Shown piece after piece: positions 35,297 to 47,426 of a stretch of DNA of 64,000 nt (the stretch's first letter is position 1; each line of letters starts with the position of its first letter). The DNA is from Megamerina dolium. Taxonomy: Eukaryota > Arthropoda > Insecta > Diptera > Megamerinidae. The stretch spans positions 5,600,001 through 5,664,000 of the forward strand of contig OY978530.1 in the NCBI GenBank assembly GCA_963854835.1. Reading direction: 5' to 3'. The translations under genes and the position numbers were made by a program. The notes below the pieces were generated by a model, which saw only the letters and a list, made by a program, of their open reading frames with translations, searched no databases and had not been told where the DNA came from.

Positions 35297-36017
35297 TATG
35301 TATGTATGTAATATACGTTAATTGAATAAAGGAAAAACAACAAGCAAAAAAAAAGGCAAACACATAGAGCAGATATGAGAATTCTCGTTTGGTTTAGCAT
35401 ACATTTAATAGATAATGATCATGCTGAACCAACGAGAATTGTTACCAACGAATGCTCTATTGAAGCAGAACCATATACGGTGCGCGACAATACGAGTTCT
35501 TGCCCTAAAGTGATCCCATATACGGGAGCTTCCGGTAGTCAACTGCGAGCCTTCTACTCTGCCAAAGTAGTCACTTTGACCACTTCAAATCCAGGAGCAA
35601 CCAGCTCGAGCGCTGGTTCCTCCTGCATTCCACTCCTTGTCTCCCTCTTACTTGCGTAGGATACGAAAAGATAGTTTCTTAAATTTGTAGCCTTAGTGGA
35701 ATAATTCGATTGTAGCATATTTTTCATTAATTTATTAAATTCAATTTGCCAATTCTTTTATACTTCTAAGCCTCTTTTCTTTTTGTAAATACATAATTTT
35801 TGTAAGGCCAAATAAACGAAAATAATAAAAGTAGGAATTGTACCGCGAGAGGTATATCATCCGAGCCGAACACTTTAGTGTCGGTAATATTACTGTCAGT
35901 TTGACAGTAAGTGTGTAATTCGGTTTTCCTCCTACAACAAGAGTTTTTCGCTGCCCTCTTGTTTACCCTGGCTGGCTGAGCGTTACCCCAGCTGAAAAAC
36001 AAAGGCACGCGTTACAA
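35297..36017 (+). repeat. 3' LTR, 5'-truncated
   Basis: It matches 32183-32737 apart from an additional block of about 190 bp (around 35430-35620) absent from the 5' LTR. It ends GCGTTACAA at 36017 followed by the target duplication. Confidence 0.85.
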
Positions 36018-36608
36018 CATAGGTATGGAGCGGTAGGAGATTGGGCTACGTTGAAGGAGATTCATGTAAATAACTTTGGGGAAAAAGAAACAAGTAGGAA
36101 TTTAGTAGAGAAATTGAAAACCTGGAGGGTGGACTCAACAATTGAGAAGTATTACTACAGTATAAATAATATTAGAAATAGGCTACATAACAGGAGAATG
36201 ACGCATACTGAAGAGGGCTTTTCTGCGGACGAAATAAATAGACTTTCATTAGAAGTTTTTAAAGACCACCTACCTGAACCGACAAAAACTATAATTTTCG
36301 CCAGAAACCCACAGACTTTAGAGGCAGCTTTCAAAATTATTCTGGAAGCCAGGCATCAAAATTATACGGCCTTTGGAAATAGACAAAGAAGTGAAAACAC
36401 GAGATCACCTTATAGGACAAATTTTAGTAACGACATAAGAAACACACATTCTATAAATAGGAGTTCTGACTACAATGCCAATCGTAATAATAATAACAAT
36501 AGTAACAACCGATATTTTGGTAGTAGTAATACTAATACTGGTAGTACTAACAGAAGTAACTATCAAAACAACAATAGATTTAATAATGCACAAGAATTAG
36601 ATTTGTGA
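36018..36608 (+). pseudogene. Gypsy/errantivirus-type gag, 5'-truncated
   Basis: The frame runs straight from the LTR insertion site: residues from WATLKEIHVNN onward, then VEKLKTWRVDSTIEKYY, HLPEPTKTIIFARNP and LEAAFKIILEARHQ, a capsid-type Gag of the 17.6/Tom-like group. The C-terminal third is Asn/Ser-rich with NNNNNSNNRY tracts and no CCHC knuckle, as in errantivirus Gags. Its N-terminal part should lie left of the LTR element inserted at 31922-36017 but is not recognisable there. The first in-frame Met at 36051 is internal. Confidence 0.75.
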
Positions 36609-36689
36609 CGACAGTCGAACCAAACTAGGAACTCGCTTCATTCGCGTAGAAATGATGAACCGATGGACATCGTAAACTCAAATGTATAT

Positions 36690-38243
36690 TTTCATGGGGT
36701 AGGCTAAAACAACTTCCCTATATAACTATAGTAAACCCGATTAAGACGTTACGTTTCATTATTGATACTGGAGTCGAATTCAGTATAATCAACGAAAATC
36801 TTTGTAATCCGAAATGGAAACGTGATGTTAATGTTAATGTTAATGTTAATGAATTTAAAGTAATTAAACTTTTTAAATTCCCCATATTTGACGAATTTAG
36901 TTCAGACTATGATTGAGAATTTTTGGAGTTCAATTTTATTAATAAATTTAATCGGTTGATAGGGAATAATATTTTAGCAGATCTTGATTGTGTTGCAGAT
37001 TATGGAAATAGGTATATAAAAACAAAAGCGGCATGTATCCCAATCTACCTTAATAAAAGCGGAGAGGATTACAAAATTATGTGTAACAAAAAGAACGCTG
37101 TTGCAATCCTCAATAACGAAGTAGAATTTAGTGACACAAATTCCATATCTGACTTAAACCTATCGCATTTAAATACGTTGGATAGAAGCAAATTATTGTC
37201 GATACTTAAAATACACAATAAACCGTTTTACAGAGAAAATGAAAATTTAACTTTTACAAGTACAATAAAACACAAAATAAATACACAAAATGAAATTCCG
37301 GTGTACTCAAAATTATACAGATACCCTGAAATACACAAAAATAAAATTAATAGACAGATTGAAGAAATGTTAAGACAAGGAATTATAAGAGAATCTTCCA
37401 GTCCTGTTTGGATCGTGCCAAAAAAGACTATTGCGCCAAATGAAGACAGATTTCCAATTCCTAATATTGAAGCTGGGAAGATGTCAATATTTTACAACTC
37501 TTGACCTAACACAGGGTTTTTACCAGATAGAGATGGATGAAAAATAGATCCACAAAACAGCTTTTTCAACCGCGAGTGGGCATTACGAATTTTTGCGAAT
37601 GCCTTTCGGCTTGAGAAATGCACCCTCAACCTTTCATAGGTTAATGAATGAGGTATTGAGGGAATATATCGGTAAAATCTGTTTAGTGTACTTAGACGAT
37701 ATTCTGGTGTTCTCTACAAGTATAGAGGAGCATTTGGAGTCTCTAGTTAAATATTGAGTTGTTTGCAAAAAGCAAATTTGAAGGTCCAATTAAGCAAATG
37801 CAGCTTCTTGAAACAGGAAACAGAGTTCTTAGGACATCTGGTTACTTGTGACAGCATAAATCCGAAAATAATAGAAGCTATAGACAAAATTCCCCTACCA
37901 AAGAATCAAAAAGAAATTAAATCTTTTTTAGGAATAACAGGCTACTATAGGAGGTTTATAAAAGACTACTCAAAATTAGCATTTCCTCTAGTAAAGTGCT
38001 TAAAGAAAGGAGCCAAAATTAGTCTAAAAGAAAAAGATTATAAAGACGCGTTCGAGAAATTTAAAACTCTTATTAAGTCGGATCCTATTTTAGTACACCC
38101 TGACTTTTCGAAGAAATTTACATTGGTCACTCGGGCTAGTGATTTCGCTCTGGGTGCGGCGTTAATGCAGAACGATAAAATTATCTGTTATGCTAGTCGC
38201 TCCCTCAATGGTCATGAAAAAAATTATAGCACCATAGAGAAAG
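36690..38243 (+). pseudogene. Gypsy/errantivirus-type pol (protease-RT), interrupted
   Basis: A protease relic near 36745 has FIIDTGVEFSIIN, with the active-site D-T-G. A long open frame (36923-37504) covers the linker and first RT part ([20 protein letters not shown]). Frame breaks follow, then the RT palm with [10 protein letters not shown] at about 37690, where YLDD is catalytic. From 37754 come CSFLKQETEFLGHLVT, GYYRRFIKDYS and the RNase H start, RASDFALGAALMQNDKIICY. The sequence stops abruptly at 38243, where an LTR has inserted. Integrase is absent. Several frameshifts and a stop inactivate it. Confidence 0.88.
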
Positions 38244-39002
38244 ATGTTGTGTACTATTTTTCCACAACACTTACTAAGTACCTAGCTCACAAGATTAACA
38301 CCTAGACCTAAGCTTCTAAATATCCCTCGAGTCTAACACACTCGTTGACTAAAATAAAACAATTATATTTTATTAAGGATACTTGCAGTTTCTACTTTAT
38401 TGCTGGTGTTTTTCACTTTTACACTAATACTGGAGGGCCTCGTAAGGATCGCAGTATTTACACTTTTTCTTAAAGCTAACACTTCGGTGTAAGACTCACA
38501 ACTGAACAACCATTGCCTTCAGTAAGCTGGCAGCTTATATCCATTTTTCTAACACTAGCCACATATCAATCTACCCACATACCAACATATAACATACCAT
38601 AATATATTCACACCACTTGTGTGTATGTATGTACTATATGTGTTTATGTACACGATCGATGCACTCTCCATGTGTGTATATTCTACATGAGAAAGCAACT
38701 TTTTGATATTCTCACATACGAGTAGACCACGTGATTTGAGTTGTCATGTATGCTTACGTAAGTGCAGAACTTCGAATTGTGTGGGAAAGTGCTTTGTCAG
38801 CATTTTCACACCCAGCTGCAACTCAGTTGGCGCAATGTTCTGACATTCCACAATTATAAGTAATATTAGTATGAATTGTGTATATCACAACTTCGAGCAA
38901 TGTTGGTATGTGTATTGACAAATATGTAGTTCCCAATTTCGGGAAATATGTCGCGAGGCAAAATATGCATATGTGCATATTTCATATTTTGGCTCGCAAC
39001 AT
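38244..39002 (-). repeat. LTR of a further retrotransposon (minus orientation)
   Basis: The stretch is bounded by TGTTGTG...CGCAACA and sits inside Gypsy pol exactly at IEKD. On its minus-strand 5' side lies a polypurine tract. An AATAAAA-like signal on the minus strand near 38360 fits the R region. The other LTR is not seen, so this is a broken element. Confidence 0.65.
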
Positions 39003-39018
39003 CCCTCCCTTCTCTCAG
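39003..39018 (-). other. Polypurine tract
   Basis: Minus-strand TGAGAGAAGGGAGGGA is immediately 5' of the LTR that begins TGTTGCGAGCC. Confidence 0.65.
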
Positions 39019-40735
39019 GAAGAAAAAATTATCATTATGAAATAATAATAATTTTTTCTTATAAGGAAGAAGTTAAAATTATGCTTTTTTTGTAAAATTT
39101 AACACAATTAAAAATGTATGATACTATTAGGAATAAAATACGAAGTATTATGTACATATATGGTTATTGGTAATTCGATTATGGTGCCGATGATGACGAT
39201 GAGTTTCCTGCTAGTTGTTGTCTGCTGTACTTAGCTTTTTTTTTAATGGTTTTGTTGCAGATTTTGTTGTTGAATTCTAGTGATGCAAACAGTAACTTCT
39301 CCTTTATCAAGGTTCGATTTTTGTTTCGGCAATTAGAGCGAGATTATTTACATTTAGTTGATCTTCTGGATGTTTTGTCATGGAATCGTTATCTGGATTA
39401 TTATTGTGGAAAGTTGGTTTGGTGTGCTTGTGGGCTGATGCTGGTGTCTAATGCGTCCAATGGTTTGATTGGACAGATTTTTTTTTTGTATAGGAATGGT
39501 ATGAACAATAGCTTGCAAAGTGTACCGCACTGCTAAGCAATATTGTCGATGTGAAACTCTGTACTCCTGGTGTAAGTGTTCAATAATTGGAGCAATAATG
39601 AATATGTAATTTTGGTTCTATTGTTTATCATTTTCTTCTGATGTGGATCAAAATTCATTGTCACTGATAAATACAGTAGCTGAAATATTTCATGCGGTTT
39701 TGGTTGCATAGCTGTTATTATTGATGTCTCAATATTAGCTATTAGCTATTGTTGATATCTCATAGCTATTATTGTCATGCTGTCTAGGTACGCCAAAGTT
39801 ATTTGTTGTAAATTTTTTTGTTTTGTAAGTTTTGTATGGGTACTCGCTGTACTGGGCCTGCTTTGTTTTCTGCTATGGGTTTATTTATGAGTTGATTTTG
39901 GATTCTCGTGGACATACTGCTGCTCTCTTGTGTTTGTAGGGGAATTACCAGATTCTTTTTCAATAATAGATCACTTGCATCTACTTTATATATTATAACT
40001 ACTATATCTACTATAACACTCATTTAGTTAGTTTTTCTTATAAGATATACATATATTCTTAATTAATTAACTTCTTTTTTTTTTTTTGCAATATTCATTT
40101 ATAATCTATACTTAATTTTTTAAAAGGTATTAAAAATGCATTATTGTTTGGACAAAAATATAGGGACCACATTGCATTTTCTCTTCATAGTTGCAATGAC
40201 CAACTTTTCGTACTTGTAGCTGGTACGATTTTCAATATTATTCGTTGAAAACGGAACGTGTTTTGTTGCATATATTTCATCTTACTTTTACTTATATATA
40301 TATTTGTTTTTTTTTTTCGTGATATTTTTTTGTTTTTGTTTTGTTTTGTATTCAACCTAGCTAACCTATTGCTTATTTATCATATTTCGTCATATAAATC
40401 TTAACGTGTTCTTACTGTACTGTATTTACTGTATATTTCTAACCCTTTAGTTGTCATTTCCTTTAAATATTGTACTATTTTTGGATGCATCCTCTATACT
40501 TAGCCTCGCCCAGTGCACATGAGTATCCACACACCGAATTACAATTCAACGCGATGAATTGTAACAGATGTCTTTATACGCATGAACACTGCGCCTACTT
40601 CTTTCTAATTTGCAAAATATTCTAAATTTTTACATTAATTCCATAACTTCTTGTGTTTAATATATATATATTTTAGTATCTTCTTTTCTATGACCCTTAT
40701 TGTCTCATTCTATTTTGTCTTAATCCCTTCGAAAA

Positions 40736-40740
<5 letters not shown>
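39019..40740. other. Unassigned A+T-rich DNA
   Basis: By position this would be the internal region of the element whose LTR lies at 38244-39002. I find no RT, integrase or Gag motif on either strand. A minus-strand frame (40023-39799) rich in Gln and Asn matches nothing I know. Confidence 0.4.

Positions 40741-40808
<68 letters not shown>
40741..40808. repeat. (AT)n microsatellite
   Basis: About 68 bp ending one or two bases before the palindrome arm. Confidence 0.97.
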
Positions 40809-40809
<1 letters not shown>

Positions 40810-40810
<1 letters not shown>

Positions 40811-41023
40811 CTGATCCTATATTCGGCGTGAGCTCTGCGTGGACTCAATTCTGAATCGAAGATTCTGTGGGCATGATCCACAAGATTCGATGGTCTACCT
40901 TGGAGACACGCAGGCCGCCAAAGGCTTTGTACGTGAACCTGACAGCAGACGAGCGAACTTTCTCCTACGATTATGGAGATAGGATGCTGATTGGTGTCAT
41001 TACAGGGCACAACACTTGTGGAC
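40810..41023 (+). pseudogene. I/LOA-type LINE fragment (left arm)
   Basis: The first 214 bp of the arm correspond to the C-terminal part of the LINE fragment at 51052-51760, read in the opposite sense. The encoded RWSTLETRRPPKALYVNL block is included; the RNase H part is cut off at the microsatellite. Confidence 0.75.
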
Positions 41024-41031
41024 ATCATAAA

Positions 41032-42664
41032 TAGTCTTAATAGTTTTCCAAAAAGTTTCCCATTACTGGGAGTAGTGCAATTGGTCTGTAAGATGGCACT
41101 TCATTCGGATTTTTACCTAGGTTGGATATCTATTCCGAAATTACCATTGTGGTACATACTTGAAATCGATGCATGCATTCATGATTGAAGTTGGTTTATG
41201 TAATTCCTTTAACGATAAATTCTTTAAAACTCCAGCGGTCATTAGATTAAAACCTGGACTTTTTCGTAATTTTAATCTTGAAATTTCATCAGCGACTTCA
41301 TCTAGTGTGAAACACTCTATTTCAACGGAGTCTTGAGTTGTTGAATGTTGATTGAATTTCAATATTTTTTGGTGTGGTCGGAATGTTTTGTGTAGGTGTA
41401 CTGCAAATATATCAGCCTTCTTTGCAACACTTTTAACCTAAGTTTTGGAATAATCGTAATTTTTTATTCTGACAAGCATTTGAATTTTGAATTCTAAATG
41501 TTGTTATTATTTTCGTATTTTTTCTTTAAGTAATTTAGTTAAATTATTATGTTTAATTTTGACAGTGGGAATTCTTGTCGATTGTCATTTTTTCCTAACT
41601 CTCCCTTTTTCTCTTTCGGATATCGACGTTGAGCATGTTTCGGATTAATTCTTGGAGTGTTAAACCAAGCAGATTTTTTATGTGTGTTCCGAACTTTGCA
41701 GTTTCAACTTCAATAGCTTCCATGTCACTCATTACATCGGCCTCTTCCAATTATAAATCTTCCTCTTTTGAAAAGCAGCTTATAATTTTCTGATTGGATT
41801 GTTTTGAAAAGTTGATGTAAACTGTTGTTGCCTGTATCTTGGCCGAGCTTATTTTTTCGTCTTCATAGTGCATTATTAAATTCTTTATTATAATTGCGCT
41901 ACCACCTCTCGTATTCTGTAGAGGATGATTTGGGCAATATATATTTTAACCCAGGAAAGTGGTAAACATTTGATTTGTTAAATGCGTTTCAGATATCAAT
42001 TTTCTCTTTATGTTGCAGCAGCTCTAGTTCATGTTTATGCTTAAGGATTCCGTTTGCATTCAAGTCATGATTTTTAAGTAGCTTCCGTCCATCATTCTTT
42101 CACAACCATCTTGAGTTTTCCGATGCAATTAAGCGATAGCTGATTGAACGATGCCTCTTAATTTAGTTTTTTATGATTTGAGTCAAAAAGTCCTCTGATT
42201 TCTGGGAGGTTTTATTTCCGGAAGCTACTTCGGCGAATGTTGAACCACTTTGAAGTCTTAAGGGTTGATTTTTGCTATGGAAGCTTTGTGATAATGGATT
42301 CTTTGCAGTCAGCCATCTTCCTGTTGCAAAGTTTTGTAAATCTTTAGCCACTTGATATCCTCTATAGCTCGCTGGGTGATTTTGACCGCAGTTGCAGCAT
42401 GTTGGCAATTCGTTATCTTGTTTTGTGCATTTAGTCGTTTCATGATCACTAGATCACTTCACGCAATTTTTAAGCTTGAAATAGTAGTTTTTTATGTGCA
42501 TGAATTCTTGTCCTGATTTGCACTGCGGGATAAGCTTTGATGGTTTTATTTGTACAATTTAACAATACTATTAAGTATTTATTTGATTCCACAAATCTTC
42601 TTTATGTCTTTATTTGGATCAAAGCACAACGCAAACATATTAAGAGTCTCTGTGGTCTTCCATT
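41032..42664 (-). pseudogene. Jockey-type LINE fragment (left arm)
   Basis: This is the mirror of 49411-51043. Two encoded differences in the Gag-like part set it apart from the right-arm copies: Ala instead of Val before KDLQNFATGRW, and Ser instead of Ala in NPLSQSFH. Confidence 0.85.
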
Positions 42665-42906
42665 TTATTTTTTTAACTTTTAACTTTTAAATTATGGAGT
42701 GAAATTTTTAACTTATTGTAGAGTTGGTCGTACATTTGACACAATTTTCTGTCTTTTAATTGAATAGAAGTTTTTGTATTGTAATGGTTACATATTTAAA
42801 TAATCCAAATTAATTCCAATTACAGTATTCGGAAAATTCGGAAAGGAAAATATAAAACTCTCTGTATTTCTTCGAAGAATTTGTAATGTAGACAACGCGG
42901 ATATTT

Positions 42907-43122
42907 CTATTCCAAGTCCTCGCTGAATCATTTGGATTTATATATAAATTTCAGACGATTACCTATTATTATCTCTGAAAGTAGGGCTAGATCCTGAAAG
43001 TAGGAAAAACCTATAAATAATTTTCGTATTTTGCATAGTGCAGGTTATTTGCATAGAAGATGCGTGACGGTTTCAAGCTCTTCCTTTCTGCAGTTTCTAC
43101 AGAAGTCATGCATGAGATGATC
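42907..43122 (-). pseudogene. LINE C-terminal Cys/His fragment (left arm)
   Basis: Mirror of 48953-49168, with the same CRNCRKEELETVTHLLC block and the same stop after the last Cys-Lys. Confidence 0.8.
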
Positions 43123-43244
43123 CGTGACCACATGGTTGAATCATCAAATGTTTTTTTCAACATTTCCAACGTTTTGGCACAAGAAATTTCGTTTGAAACA
43201 CACAAAAATTTCACACAAACTCTTTGTTCGATATTTTTATCCAT
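43122..43244 (-). pseudogene. mariner N-terminal fragment (left arm)
   Basis: Mirror of 48831-48953, encoding the same 41-residue start of a mariner-type transposase. Confidence 0.7.
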
Positions 43245-43436
43245 AGTAAAAATCGCAACGCACACAAAAGGTTGACTTGTTCTAAATGACGCCGTAACCA
43301 AACTAAATGACACATAGCAATAAAAATTCACAGAATAGTGGCTGACAGTTGTGCCAACCTGGGAAAATTTTTTTTTTTGAAATATTCTAAGAGGGAAAAT
43401 TAAAAATGAGAATTTCCGGTTTCCGGGTACTTATTT

Positions 43437-44648
43437 GACAGAATGTAGTTATTCCCAGCTCATCGCCTTGGATATCTCCCATAATTTTGGTGCCAAAGAA
43501 AGCGGGACAAGATGGTAAAAGAAAGTGGAGTCTAGTAGTAGATTTCAGAAAATTAAACGACGCCACTATTAAACCAGTTTTTCCCATTCCACGTATCGAT
43601 TAGACCAGTTAGGTCATTGTAGATATTTCACTACACTTGATTTGGCCAGTGGGTGTCATCAAGTGTTATTGAAAGAATCAGACAGAGAAAAAACAGCGTT
43701 TAGTACAGGTGTTGGGCACTATGAATTTAACAGAATGCCATTCGGCTTAACAGGAGCCCCTGCTACCTTCCAAAGACTAATGAACCTTGTACTAAGAGGA
43801 CTTCAAGGTATAGATTTTTTTGTCTACTTGGATGACATCGTCGTCTATGGTCGGAACTTGGCACAACATGAGTCGCGTTTACGAAGAGTATTTGGACTTT
43901 TACGTAAACATAACTTGAAGTTAAATACAGAAAAGTGCCAGTTTATACGAAAAGAGATAATTTACCTAGGGCATAAGTGCACTGAGGAAGGGGCATTGCC
44001 AGATCCCAGTAAGGTAGAATGTGTCAAAAATATTCCTGTTCCAAGAAATAGGAAAGATGTTCAGGCATTCTTAGGTTTAGTAAACTATTATAGAAAGTTT
44101 GTTGAAAATATGGCAAGCATAGCGCTACCAATTAATAAACTACTAAGAAAAGATGCAAAATTTGAATGGACCGATAAATGTCAGAAAGCTTTTGAAAAAT
44201 TGAAGGAGGCAATTTGCTCTCCACCAATTTTAGCTTATCCAGATTTTTTCGAACCTTTCGTGCTGACAACAGATGCCAGCAATGAAGCTTTGGGTGCAGT
44301 CCTATCGCAAGGTGAAATTGGAAAAGATAATAGCCTTTGCGAGCAGAGCACTCAGTGATACTGAGAAAAGATATTCCACCATTGAAAAGGAATTCTTGGC
44401 TATCGTGTGGGCTGTGAAGAATTATCGAGCTCATCTACTCGGTAGACCATTCAAAGTCTACACTGACCATCAGCCCTTACGTGGAATTGCCAATCTGAAA
44501 GACCAGACATGTCGCTTGGCACGTTTCAGACAAACTATCTGAATTTGATTTTGAAATAATTTATAAACCAGGCAAAAGGAACTTGAACGCGGATGCGCTC
44601 AGCAGAGTTCCACAACCGAATCAGGAGTCAACAATTGTTGTGACTCGT
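43437..44648 (+). pseudogene. Gypsy RT-RNase H fragment (left arm)
   Basis: Mirror of 47427-48638. It reads VLRGLQG where the first right-hand unit reads VLIGLQG, and keeps Lys in IEKEFLAIV. Confidence 0.9.
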
Positions 44649-44654
44649 TCTATA

Positions 44655-45252
44655 TTTACTTACTTATGTGGCCATAACAACCGAATATCGATTTAGGCCG
44701 AAAATAACATGCTTCGCCAGCCATCTCTGTTCTTCGCTAGCTGGCGCCAGTTAGAAATTCCAAGCGCCGTCAGGTTCTCCAGTACTTGGTCTTTCCACCG
44801 GAGGTTTGGTCTTCCTCTTCTGCGTCGTCCTCCAGCGGGTTCCGAATATAACACCTTCTTAGCCGGAGCGTGTTCTTCCATTCGCTCGACATGACCTAGC
44901 CAGCGCAGCCGCTTGATTTTGATGCGCTTTACTATATCAATATCGGCATACAGCTCGTACAGCTCATGGTTATACCTTATTCGGTACTCGCCACCAACGC
45001 AAATAGGTCCAAAGATCTTGCGTAGGACTTTTCTCTCGAAAACCCCAAGCTTCTAGGCTTCAGCGCCATATGTTAGGACAGGCATGATGAGAGACTTGTA
45101 GAGTGTAGTTTTCGTTCTTCGAGAGAGGGCTCGACTTCTCAATTGCTTACTCAGTCCAAAGTAACACCTGTTAGCAAGAGTTATCCTACGCATGATCTCC
45201 AAGCTGACGTCATTACTGCTGTTAATGCTGGTTCCAAGATAGACAAAGTCCC
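44655..45252 (-). pseudogene. RTE-type LINE 3' end (left arm)
   Basis: Mirror of 46823-47420, including the internal deletion after YGAEA and the (TAAG)n-type tail. Confidence 0.9.
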
Positions 45253-45848
45253 ATAACAACCATAACAACTTACTAAAACATTTTTATCAGTAAGTAATAT
45301 TAGTTTAACAAAGTAATAGTATTTGTGGTAGAAAAAAAAGAGAAAAAAAAGGAAAATTCAGTTAGGATATAAAATACAATAGTGTGAAGTAAGAACTATT
45401 AGTTAAGCTTCACACAATAATTTAATAAAACCCTTCCACCCAAACTTAGATTAATATTAAATTCGATGATCCAAACCTCTACAAATAACACCCTACAATA
45501 ACATAATACCGAGTATGCATAAAAGCATGAGAACGAAATGTACAAAACAAAGATACAAGAGAATTAAATTTTCAGACCAAGCAAAATACATAATACTACA
45601 AAAAAAAAACCAAACAAAATTCCGTACAAAAAAAAATTAATTAATAGCACGTTGACCATATTAAGCGAAATGCATAACAATGCATTAACTTGTACAATAA
45701 CGCGAGAACGACACTCAAAATAATATCGCATATAGATATACAAGAATCAAATTTCAAACAAAATGCACATAATGCAAATGAATAATGCAAGAAAAAATAA
45801 TAATAATACATCATGAATCAAATGTCGTTTTATAATATGCAGACCATA

Positions 45849-45853
<5 letters not shown>

Positions 45854-45884
<31 letters not shown>

Positions 45885-46220
45885 ATATATATATTTATAT
45901 ATATATTTGTTTTTTTTTTTGTGTTCCAGCGTTGATGCTGCATTTTACAGTTTACAATGCATTATACAGTTTAGTACTTTCCAATTTCGACATCAGCCAT
46001 CTCTTTAGTGTACCTATATTGAGGGACCCTGTATTCTTGTACGATAATAATGGAGATAATTTTTAGTATTTTAATGTATTTTTTCTATAAATTCATATTT
46101 TATTTTATTGTTGTCATAAATGATGTATTAAAGGGAAGGAAAGGAGAAAGAAAAAAAGAATAAATAAATGCAATTCTAATACAATTCCCATAATTGTCAG
46201 TCCATTAAATGTATGTCCTT
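45854..46220. other. Spacer (loop) of the giant inverted repeat
   Basis: The 367-bp unpaired centre starts with an AT tract (45853-45907) and continues as unique A+T-rich sequence. I find no coding similarity in it. It is the only non-mirrored DNA between 40810 and 51265. Confidence 0.9.
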
Positions 46221-46822
46221 ACATCTATGGTCTGCATATTATAAAACGACATTTGATTCATGATGTATTATTATTATTTTTTCTTGCATTATTCATTTGC
46301 ATTATGTGCATTTTGTTTGAAATTTGATTCTTGTATATCTATATGCGATATTATTTTGAGTGTCGTTCTCGCGTTATTGTACAAGTTAATGCATTGTTAT
46401 GCATTTCGCTTAATATGGTCAACGTGCTATTAATTAATTTTTTTTTGTACGGAATTTTGTTTGGTTTTTTTTTTTGTAGTATTATGTATTTTGCTTGGTC
46501 TGAAAATTTAATTCTCTTGTATCTTTGTTTTGTACATTTCGTTCTCATGCTTTTATGCATACTCGGTATTATGTTATTGTAGGGTGTTATTTGTAGAGGT
46601 TTGGATCATCGAATTTAATATTAATCTAAGTTTGGGTGGAAGGGTTTTATTAAATTATTGTGTGAAGCTTAACTAATAGTTCTTACTTCACACTATTGTA
46701 TTTTATATCCTAACTGAATTTTCCTTTTTTTTCTCTTTTTTTTCTACCACAAATACTATTACTTTGTTAAACTAATATTACTTACTGATAAAAATGTTTT
46801 AGTAAGTTGTTATGGTTGTTAT

Positions 46823-47420
46823 GGGACTTTGTCTATCTTGGAACCAGCATTAACAGCAGTAATGACGTCAGCTTGGAGATCATGCGTAGGATAACTCTTG
46901 CTAACAGGTGTTACTTTGGACTGAGTAAGCAATTGAGAAGTCGAGCCCTCTCTCGAAGAACGAAAACTACACTCTACAAGTCTCTCATCATGCCTGTCCT
47001 AACATATGGCGCTGAAGCCTAGAAGCTTGGGGTTTTCGAGAGAAAAGTCCTACGCAAGATCTTTGGACCTATTTGCGTTGGTGGCGAGTACCGAATAAGG
47101 TATAACCATGAGCTGTACGAGCTGTATGCCGATATTGATATAGTAAAGCGCATCAAAATCAAGCGGCTGCGCTGGCTAGGTCATGTCGAGCGAATGGAAG
47201 AACACGCTCCGGCTAAGAAGGTGTTATATTCGGAACCCGCTGGAGGACGACGCAGAAGAGGAAGACCAAACCTCCGGTGGAAAGACCAAGTACTGGAGAA
47301 CCTGACGGCGCTTGGAATTTCTAACTGGCGCCAGCTAGCGAAGAACAGAGATGGCTGGCGAAGCATGTTATTTTCGGCCTAAATCGATATTTGGTTGTTA
47401 TGGCCACATAAGTAAGTAAA
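46823..47420 (+). pseudogene. RTE-type LINE 3' end, unit 1
   Basis: It encodes DFVYLGTSINSSNDVSLEI through MPVLTYGAEA, then loses about ten codons present in the copy at 32892-34940 (the WTISTSDERI part) and shifts. It resumes GVFERKVLRKIFGP, GHVERMEEHAP and GRRRRGRPNLRWKDQ and ends GWRSMLFSA with a (TAAG)2 tail. It is the same family as, but a different insertion from, the element at 32852-35296. The catalytic core of RT is absent. Confidence 0.92.
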
Positions 47421-47426
47421 TATATA

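Larger units (their letters stand above)
31922..36017 (+). mobile_element. LTR retrotransposon remnant with target duplication, filled by a LINE
   Basis: Both outer sides carry CATA (31918-31921 and 36018-36021), a 4-bp target duplication of the Gypsy type. Inside are a complete 5' LTR, a primer-binding site, about 110 bp of leader, an RTE-type LINE (32852-35296) and a 3' LTR missing its first 260 bp or so. All coding sequence of the host element is gone. On the right it abuts gag sequence of a different Gypsy element, which it entered. Confidence 0.8.
40810..45853 (-). repeat. Left arm of a giant inverted repeat (about 5.04 kb)
   Basis: Every landmark here has its reverse-complement partner on the right with coordinates summing to 92075 (92074 beyond a one-base A-tract difference near 45600). 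Examples are 43642-44358 with 47717-48433 and 41141-41362 with 50713-50934. Similarity starts at 40810 against 51265 and ends at 45853 against 46221. It contains an inverted copy of most of the 5,170-bp unit (40810-45312) plus 541 bp of outer flank. It differs from the right arm by scattered substitutions and so is not an exact mirror. Confidence 0.97.

Noticed and set aside
39246..39536. A 96-codon plus-strand frame as a membrane protein
   Set aside because: It is rich in Leu, Phe and Val because the plus strand is T-rich. There is no family resemblance or start context, and the region is probably LTR-element interior.
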